Assembly: GCA_016840245.1 (NCBI GenBank)
Contig: JAEOST010000727.1
Span: 1-7,576 of the forward strand
Direction of reading: 5' to 3'
DNA from: Candidatus Thorarchaeota archaeon
GTDB lineage: Archaea; Asgardarchaeota; Thorarchaeia; Thorarchaeales; Thorarchaeaceae
DNA length: 7,576 bases
Part shown: piece by piece, positions 1 through 3,867 of the stretch
Numbering within the stretch: the stretch's first letter is position 1
Layout: the number at the start of each line of letters is the position of its first letter
Made by a program: the position numbers and the translations under genes
The notes under the pieces: generated by a model
The model's database searches: none
What the model saw: only the letters and a program-made list of their open reading frames with translations
Told to the model about the DNA's origin: nothing

Positions 1-22
1 GGGAGAGATCGCCTCCTTGGCA

Positions 23-51
23 CTTGTGACGCACTTCGCGTGCATCCAAAG
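23..51 (+). other. tRNA intron 1, canonical position 37/38, BHB type
   Basis: This is a 29-nt archaeal tRNA intron removed by the splicing endonuclease. A textbook BHB can be drawn: outer helix CCTCC/GGAGG (12-16 with 53-57), a 4-bp central helix TTGG/CCAA (17-20 with 46-49), and 3-nt bulges CAC (21-23) and AGT (50-52) on opposite strands. Cutting after the second base of each bulge gives exactly 23-51. The inner intron stem is 25-27 with 42-44 plus 29-32 with 38-41, with G28 bulged. Confidence 0.9.
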
Positions 52-67
52 TGGAGGAGGTCGCGAG

Positions 68-99
68 ACCTCGTAGAACTTGCAGATACGAGGCGCGAA
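68..99 (+). other. tRNA intron 2, non-canonical T-arm position 53/54, relaxed BHB
   Basis: This is a 32-nt intron between T-stem base G53 and T54. The central 4-bp helix is CGCG/CGCG (62-65 with 94-97). The bulges are AGA (66-68) and AAT (98-100). The inner helix is a perfect 7-bp stem, CCTCGTA (69-75) with TACGAGG (87-93), closing an 11-nt loop. The outer helix is essentially absent, so this is the relaxed motif. Cutting after the second base of each bulge restores a perfect T-stem including the near-invariant G53-C61 pair. Non-canonical introns of this kind need an endonuclease of broad specificity in known archaea. Confidence 0.82.
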
Positions 100-122
100 T
101 TCGAATCTCGCCCGGTCCACCA

Positions 123-134
123 CTCCTTCTTGTC
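123..134 (+). terminator. Pyrimidine/T-rich tract after the tRNA
   Basis: A short pyrimidine-rich run (about CTCCTTCTT, with no hairpin) lies directly after the encoded CCA. Archaeal transcription can terminate at such tracts, but this one is short and interrupted. The rest of the spacer up to 219 shows only a TTTAGTAT box. Confidence 0.25.
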
Positions 135-201
135 CCGTTATTTCTACAGTCTAATTTCATTCGATTGCTTGACTAGTTTCATTCAAGTAGGAAAATGTAC
201 A

Positions 202-210
202 GTTTAGTAT
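202..210 (+). promoter_or_regulatory. TATA-like box GTTTAGTAT before the propeller gene
   Basis: The 9-mer GTTTAGTAT is found here and again at 1540-1548, each time upstream of a plus-strand gene. As an archaeal TATA box it would place transcription start near 230. That would favour ATG 244 (Met9) as a near-leaderless start of the propeller protein rather than ATG 220. This is inference from spacing only. Confidence 0.3.
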
Positions 211-219
211 GATTGAGGG

Positions 220-1404
220 ATGATGGACGAGTCAACACCTCCAATGAAATCCAGTTCCACCTTGTGTTTAGTCATTATTGGATTGTTACTTGTGTTTATA
301 ACATCAACATCTGTAGGAACAGCTCTCGTCACATCTGGTTCTCCAGATGAACCATTGGCTGAGTGGGAAACTCTAACAGTACCAGCTGAATATTATGATA
401 GTACATTTGACGAGATTGAGTTCATTAACGAAACTCACGGTTGGCTTTTAGGATGGGATGTGCTATTGAGTACAACTGATGGTGGAGAGTCTTGGGATGT
501 GCTGTCAAACTCAATAAACGGATCCTTTTTTGGGTTGTCAATTATTGACCCGTTGAATATCTGGTTGGGAGCACGTCTTGATGAACCTCTGAGATATGGA
601 CAACTACTTCATTCACTTGATGGTGGAGTATCTTGGATCTTTGCAAACACCCCCGATCCAATAGTCAAATTTGTCGAGTTCTACAATAACACCCATGGCT
701 TAGCAGCAGGAGCAAATCAAGGATATTACAACATGTTCAGAACAGTCAATGGTGGCAACTCTTGGCAAGAATCCAATTGGAGTTACCCTTATCCTAGAGA
801 TTTTCATCTGACTGCATCAACAATCAGAGTGACTACTTTTGATGGAATCATCATAAGTGAAGACTGGGGTTTGACTTGGGAAGTTGAGCTACCAAAAGGC
901 ACTGCACTATCATTCATAACAGAAAATGATGGATGGGTAATTCACCATCCGACCATTTCTCATTTTAATGGCGGAACTTGGACAGAACTTCCACGTGTAG
1001 CACGTATCACTGTACCAACATACCCAAGTTATCGTGATATAGAGTTCATTGACTCTGAACATGGTTGGATAGTCGGAAAAGGGCCATCTATAATATACAC
1101 ACCAAATGGTGGGAAGTCTTGGTATGAGCAGGAAGTTGCTGACTGTTCCTTGAATACTGTTGATTTCATTAACGAATCTCATGGTTGGGTTGCTGGTTGG
1201 AGAGGTGCTGTATTGAGAACAAAGACTGGCAATCTCCTTGGACCTGCTCTTTACTCAGGTGTCTTCATCAGGCTTATTACTGGAGGGGGATTCATAGTAC
1301 CATTTTTCTCTTTGATGGTGGGGACAATATCAGTTGCAGTGAGTTCAGTGTTAGTGGTATTGTGGAGGTTCAGAATCCGATTTAAGCGAAAAACAAATTT
1401 CTAA
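220..1404 (+). CDS. Membrane-anchored Asp-box beta-propeller protein (Ycf48/BNR-like)
   Basis: A 394-residue protein. Residues about 14-34 form an N-terminal hydrophobic segment (signal peptide or anchor). Residues about 50-335 are a repeated beta-propeller, and residues about 345-382 are hydrophobic, followed by a basic tail RFRIRFKRK that should stay cytoplasmic. Six Asp-box-like turns are visible: TTDGGESW (85-92), SLDGGVSW (132-139), TVNGGNSW (175-182), SEDWGLTW (213-220), FNGGTW (249-254) and TPNGGKSW (294-301). Each is spaced by strands with HGW/DGW motifs, as in Ycf48/HCF136-type and BNR propellers. Five N-X-S/T sequons (N70, N100, N156, N186, N318) fit an S-layer-side, possibly glycosylated domain. 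Ycf48 itself is a photosystem assembly factor; nothing here suggests photosynthesis, so the role is unknown (perhaps binding or folding at the cell surface). Starts at 220, 223 or 244 are possible: GAGGG lies too close to 220 to be a good SD, while Met9 (244) gives a typical signal peptide beginning MKSSS. Confidence 0.85.
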   Translation: MMDESTPPMKSSSTLCLVIIGLLLVFITSTSVGTALVTSGSPDEPLAEWETLTVPAEYYDSTFDEIEFINETHGWLLGWDVLLSTTDGGESWDVLSNSINGSFFGLSIIDPLNIWLGARLDEPLRYGQLLHSLDGGVSWIFANTPDPIVKFVEFYNNTHGLAAGANQGYYNMFRTVNGGNSWQESNWSYPYPRDFHLTASTIRVTTFDGIIISEDWGLTWEVELPKGTALSFITENDGWVIHHPTISHFNGGTWTELPRVARITVPTYPSYRDIEFIDSEHGWIVGKGPSIIYTPNGGKSWYEQEVADCSLNTVDFINESHGWVAGWRGAVLRTKTGNLLGPALYSGVFIRLITGGGFIVPFFSLMVGTISVAVSSVLVVLWRFRIRFKRKTNF

Positions 1405-1410
1405 GAGTAA

Positions 1411-1420
1411 TTTTTCTTCT
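1411..1420 (+). terminator. T-rich tract after the propeller gene
   Basis: TTTTTCTTCT begins 7 bp after the stop codon. It fits a U-tract archaeal terminator for the 220-1404 gene. No stable hairpin precedes it, which is normal in archaea. Confidence 0.4.
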
Positions 1421-1503
1421 GGGAGGAAAAACCGATTCAATTCCCTACGACCTCGAAATTGAAGCCGTAACCGAGCTGATCTACCGGCCCATCATATAAT
1501 TCG

Positions 1504-1521
1504 CAGTTCGTAATTGAACTG
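1504..1521. repeat. Inverted repeat CAGTTC-n6-GAACTG
   Basis: Perfect 6-bp arms (1504-1509 and 1516-1521) flank the 6-bp spacer GTAATT. It sits about 20 bp upstream of the putative TATA box at 1540, a position where an archaeal activator or repressor could bind. It could equally be a chance palindrome. Confidence 0.35.
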
Positions 1522-1539
1522 TTAAAAGAATTGCGGAGT

Positions 1540-1548
1540 GTTTAGTAT
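1540..1548 (+). promoter_or_regulatory. TATA-like box GTTTAGTAT before the HEAT-like gene
   Basis: Same 9-mer as at 202-210. It overlaps the 8-bp palindrome AGTATACT (1544-1551). A start site about 25 bp from its centre would fall near 1570, giving a leader of about 110 nt for the gene at 1682, or a leaderless message for the short ORF at 1570. Confidence 0.35.
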
Positions 1549-1569
1549 ACTCTTCAAGAAGATAATTCG

Positions 1570-1689
1570 ATGCGGGATCTTTCTGAAACTCGATTCCTGA
1601 TAGTTGGCCCATCGCCACTAGTGCTAAATCCCACTGATGCACCTTATTCACTGAGCCCACTAATTAGGAGGCACTACTCTGATGGATGA
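1570..1689 (+). CDS. Possible leaderless 39-aa upstream ORF (speculative)
   Basis: An ATG ORF of 39 codons, beginning MRDLSETRFLIVG, ends at TGA 1687-1689 and so overlaps the first codons of the gene starting at 1682 by 8 bp in another frame. There is no Shine-Dalgarno site, but the ATG lies where a transcript driven by the 1540-1548 box would begin. I recognise no family. An ORF of this length can occur by chance, so confidence is low. If translated, it could couple translation to the downstream gene. Confidence 0.15.
   Translation: MRDLSETRFLIVGPSPLVLNPTDAPYSLSPLIRRHYSDG
1666..1671 (+). promoter_or_regulatory. Shine-Dalgarno AGGAGG
   Basis: A full AGGAGG with 10 nt to ATG 1682. It fixes the start of the HEAT-like protein gene. 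Confidence 0.75.
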
Positions 1690-2728
1690 AGGCAAGAAAT
1701 CAAAGGCTTTCCTGAAGTTTGAGGCTTACTTCTTTGGGGAGGATGACCTCTCCAAACCGATGTCCCACATGCTGGACATCCATACGATTGATGAACTGAA
1801 TGACGAAGAAAAGAAAATCGCAGAGAAGGTGGTCATCGCCGCTCTATCGAAGAAGTATGATAGAAGATGGCTCTATGCTTTGGAGGAACTAAAGACTGAA
1901 ACCGCCTACAAATTCATCTTTGAGTGGTTCAATCGTGAAGAGATTGAGTATACCAAGGTTCGTCTTACCTATGCATTGGCAAGGATCGATGGAAATGCAC
2001 CTGTGCTTGAGTATATCCAGGAGATTCTCAAGTCCAATGCACCCAAAGACTCTAAGAAACAGGTGTTGCACTGTTTCTTTTGGATCAAGGAAGCAGGACT
2101 TGACAAAGAACGACAGCAGTTGTATCTCTCAATTCTCTTTGATACACTACCTGACAAGAACAAGGAAGTCCGTTTGCAGGCATATGACATACTCAAAGAT
2201 TTCTACAACACGAGGGACTTTACTCCTTTAGATGATGAGGTACTGGACATTCTCTCAACCAAACAGAAGAAGTCCGAGTACCAACGAGCCGCACAGATGT
2301 TCGAGGATAGAGTCCGGTCAATGAAGGCTATTCCAATTGAGCGAAAGATTATTGTCAAGCATATCAAGGACCTACCGGATAATCCTCCTACTCTGAAGGT
2401 ATCAGAGTGTGAGATATGCAGTGCGATTCCCGATAACGTATCGGCTGACATGGCTGCAGGCAAATCTCTTGACGTTTACAAATCCAAGTTGGAGAAAGTA
2501 ATCATCTTTGCTTACTACAGTAACTGCATAATGCGTTGTCCAGTCTGTGGACGACTGTACAAATACAAGTATGAGTACGAGTACCTTGTAGGTTGGTCCA
2601 GTGAAGAGGATGAATATCTATCCCGAACTGACACTAAGGGTGCTATACAGGTGGCTGACTCATTCATAAAATCTTATGATTTCAAGTGGGTCATAACATG
2701 CGGGATATTTCTCAAAACCAGTTATTGA
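1682..2728 (+). CDS. HEAT-like helical protein with C-terminal cysteine cluster, function unknown
   Basis: A 348-residue soluble protein with no signal peptide or membrane segment. Residues about 40-215 are all-helical and amphipathic, with repeats of about 35-40 residues resembling HEAT/armadillo units (for example around 62-105, 106-140 and 142-180). The C-terminal part has two cysteine groups, CEIC (243-246) and C282 followed by CPVC (286-289), which could bind one zinc ion. A Tyr-rich run YKYKYEYEYLVG (293-304) and an acidic EEDEYLSR (308-315) follow. I have an impression of a similar CPxCG plus YEYEYL plus EDE-LxR element at the ends of uncharacterised bacterial HEAT-type proteins, but cannot name the family. 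HEAT arrays usually act as protein-binding scaffolds, and that is the only functional hint. The start is set by a strong SD. The stop lies 2 bp from the stop of the convergent eL37 gene. No neighbour suggests a pathway. Confidence 0.75.
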   Translation: MDEGKKSKAFLKFEAYFFGEDDLSKPMSHMLDIHTIDELNDEEKKIAEKVVIAALSKKYDRRWLYALEELKTETAYKFIFEWFNREEIEYTKVRLTYALARIDGNAPVLEYIQEILKSNAPKDSKKQVLHCFFWIKEAGLDKERQQLYLSILFDTLPDKNKEVRLQAYDILKDFYNTRDFTPLDDEVLDILSTKQKKSEYQRAAQMFEDRVRSMKAIPIERKIIVKHIKDLPDNPPTLKVSECEICSAIPDNVSADMAAGKSLDVYKSKLEKVIIFAYYSNCIMRCPVCGRLYKYKYEYEYLVGWSSEEDEYLSRTDTKGAIQVADSFIKSYDFKWVITCGIFLKTSY

Positions 2729-2730
2729 CT

Positions 2731-2919
2731 CTAACCACGCACTCGAGTTCCGTGTACCTTCTTGTGTGACCAGTTAAAATTACGGAGTCTAGCGGAAGCC
2801 CCAAATCCACAGGCTGCGCACCTCTTGTGCCTAACGTGGTATGATCTCCTGCCACATCTTCTGCAGCGTATGTGGTGTGGATTGTTCTTCTTGCCTTTTG
2901 AAGGGGTTCCTTTACCCAT
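2731..2919 (-). CDS. rpl37e: Ribosomal protein eL37 (L37e)
   Basis: A complete 62-residue small basic zinc-ribbon protein of the large ribosomal subunit, normal in length for archaeal L37e. It begins [12 protein letters not shown], and the zinc ligands are C19, C22, C34 and C37 (CRRC and CAAC). The following [15 protein letters not shown] segment is characteristic and binds 23S rRNA. The gene follows lsm on the same strand with a 6-bp gap. Its Shine-Dalgarno AAGGAG is formed by the last two codons of lsm (Lys-Glu), so the pair is very likely one mRNA with coupled translation. The lsm-rpl37e pairing is a known archaeal arrangement. Confidence 0.97.
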   Translation of the reverse strand: MGKGTPSKGKKNNPHHIRCRRCGRRSYHVRHKRCAACGFGASARLRNFNWSHKKVHGTRVRG

Positions 2920-2925
2920 CTGTTT

Positions 2926-3183
2926 CTACTCCTTGGTACTCTCAGGCGGTGGTGAAACAATCACCACATTGTCGCCTCGGACAATCACTGTGTTTATCTG
3001 AGTCACAGTTTCTGTTTCGGCTTCAGCTTCAATGGCTATCTCATCGGCGTCTTCGAGAATGAGATTTAGATGCTGGTCATAACCACGTAATCTTCCCCGT
3101 ATCTTTCTTCGCCCCTTGAGCTCGACCAAGACCTGAGCCCCGATTGAGTTCGAGAGTAATTCCATGGGTTTACCTGCATTCAT
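2926..3183 (-). CDS. LSm/Sm-like archaeal RNA-binding protein
   Basis: An archaeal Sm-like protein, family members of which form heptameric (or hexameric) rings that bind U-rich RNA. Numbering from the ATG at 3183 (85 aa): an N-terminal helix is followed by Sm1 at about 15-48, with GYDQHLNLIL at 34-43 (D36, H38 and N40 are the usual RNA-pocket positions), then Sm2 IVRGDNVVIV at 67-76 with the RG-N signature. The loop between the motifs is unusually acidic (EAEAETE, 52-58), and the tail after Sm2 is short. The start is uncertain: ATG 3183 has a good GGTGA site 5 nt upstream (plus-strand 3189-3193), whereas ATG 3195 and GTG 3207 (93 aa) lack one. It is the first gene of the lsm-rpl37e operon and is divergent from the PUA protein gene. 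Confidence 0.93.
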   Translation of the reverse strand: MNAGKPMELLSNSIGAQVLVELKGRRKIRGRLRGYDQHLNLILEDADEIAIEAEAETETVTQINTVIVRGDNVVIVSPPPESTKE

Positions 3184-3253
3184 TGAGTTCACCATCACAG
3201 AAGACACATCGAGAGGCTTAGCTCACGACGTTGGCGCTAGTCTTCGGGCTTGG

Positions 3254-3262
3254 CTTAAAAAC
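3254..3262. promoter_or_regulatory. AT-rich promoter-like box in the divergent lsm / PUA spacer
   Basis: CTTAAAAAC is the only clear AT-rich stretch in this spacer. Read on the minus strand (GTTTTTAAG) it is well placed for lsm, with predicted transcription start near 3230. Read on the plus strand it could serve the PUA gene. Which direction it serves is not determinable here. Confidence 0.35.
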
Positions 3263-3353
3263 ATGACGCTATCTACGCGTCTTATCGGTCCGGTTCGATG
3301 CATGATGTTGAATGCATAGCCTTCAAAAGGAATACTGTACACCCTCCTCTCAA

Positions 3354-3860
3354 ATGCCTAAGATTGAACGAATCCGACGAAGACACCTGTTGAAGAAGAA
3401 GCAACAAAAGAGAACTCTTCAACAGATCGAGGATACACTGGGTGCCCCTGTAAAGAACCTAGATGAGAAAGCACAGTTTGAGGAAGGCATTCTCGATGAA
3501 GGTTCACGCGTCCTATTGTTGGATGGTCATATTCTATTCTTTGAGTTGGATGGTCGTATCTTTCCCACTCTCCGCGCCGTCCTAATGGGAGCTATTGATA
3601 TTCCAACGATTACCGTTGATATGGGTGCTGTCAAGTTTGTTATCAACGGCGCTGATATCATGCGACCAGGTGTGACCAAGATTGGAGATAATATTCGTGA
3701 GAGTTCTGTCGTTGCTATCGTTGATGAGCGTCATGGAAAACCGTTAGCTATCGGTGTGTCTAAAATGTCATCGGAGGATATGCGAGCTGCCACAAGTGGA
3801 AAGGTAGTACACTCAAAGCACTACATCGGAGACCCACTCTGGGAATTTAGCAAGTCCTAA
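3354..3860 (+). CDS. PUA-domain RNA-binding protein, Tma20/MCT-1 family
   Basis: A 168-residue protein numbered from ATG 3354. A very basic start (KIERIRRRHLLKKKQQKR) leads into the pre-PUA domain (to about residue 85), then the PUA domain at about 88-164. The stretch GAVKFVINGADIMRPG (91-106) and the ending SKHYIGDPLWEF match eukaryotic MCT-1/Tma20 closely. MCT-1 with DENR acts in post-termination recycling and re-initiation on the small ribosomal subunit; the archaeal single-protein homologue is presumed to bind ribosomes or RNA. An upstream in-frame ATG at 3312 would add 14 residues (MHSLQKEYCTPSSQ) that look non-conserved, and is directly preceded by a stop. Neither start has an SD; the 5' flank of 3354 even reads ACCCTCCTCTC, complementary to an SD. 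Converges on the helicase gene with a 7-bp gap. Confidence 0.92.
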   Translation: MPKIERIRRRHLLKKKQQKRTLQQIEDTLGAPVKNLDEKAQFEEGILDEGSRVLLLDGHILFFELDGRIFPTLRAVLMGAIDIPTITVDMGAVKFVINGADIMRPGVTKIGDNIRESSVVAIVDERHGKPLAIGVSKMSSEDMRAATSGKVVHSKHYIGDPLWEFSKS

Positions 3861-3867
3861 TCACTGA

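Larger units (their letters stand above)
1..122 (+). tRNA. tRNA-Ala(GGC), 5' end cut by window edge, two introns
   Basis: This is the 3' portion of a tRNA gene. The visible part begins in the D loop; D-stem 3' strand is GATC (7-10). Anticodon stem CCTCC (12-16) pairs with GGAGG (53-57). The loop reads TTGGCA then T52, with anticodon GGC at 19-21. The variable loop is 58-62. T-stem GCGAG (63-67) pairs with CTCGC (107-111), and the T loop is TTCGAAT (100-106). The acceptor 3' strand is CCGGTCC (112-118), followed by discriminator A119 and an encoded CCA (120-122). T116 falls at position 70, so the alanine identity pair G3:U70 is expected, but the 5' acceptor strand lies outside the window. The exons only make a cloverleaf if 23-51 and 68-99 are removed. 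Identity as Ala is well supported by anticodon, U70 and A73. A further intron in the missing 5' part cannot be excluded. Confidence 0.9.
1405..1681. other. 277-bp spacer between the propeller and HEAT-like genes
   Basis: The spacer contains the T-rich tract, an inverted repeat (1504-1521), a TATA-like ATATAATT near 1494-1501, a second TATA-like box (1540-1548), a possible 39-codon ORF from 1570, and a strong Shine-Dalgarno site (1666-1671). I see no tRNA, convincing C/D-box RNA or remnant of a longer gene. Confidence 0.5.

Noticed and set aside
61..92. Alternative second-intron boundaries within the CGCGA repeat
   Set aside because: They give an A53:C61 mismatch in the T stem and do not fit the two 3-nt bulges with a 4-bp central helix.
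100..122. tRNA 3' end as an attachment site for an integrated element
   Set aside because: No integrase gene and no second copy of the tRNA 3' end is present in the window; the downstream genes carry no mobile-element features.
910..1182. 90-codon minus-strand ORF inside the propeller gene
   Set aside because: Antisense to a well-supported coding sequence with repeat motifs; its translation resembles no family and has no SD.
2762..3062. Plus-strand ORFs of 73-79 codons across eL37 and LSm
   Set aside because: They are antisense to two strongly recognised conserved genes.
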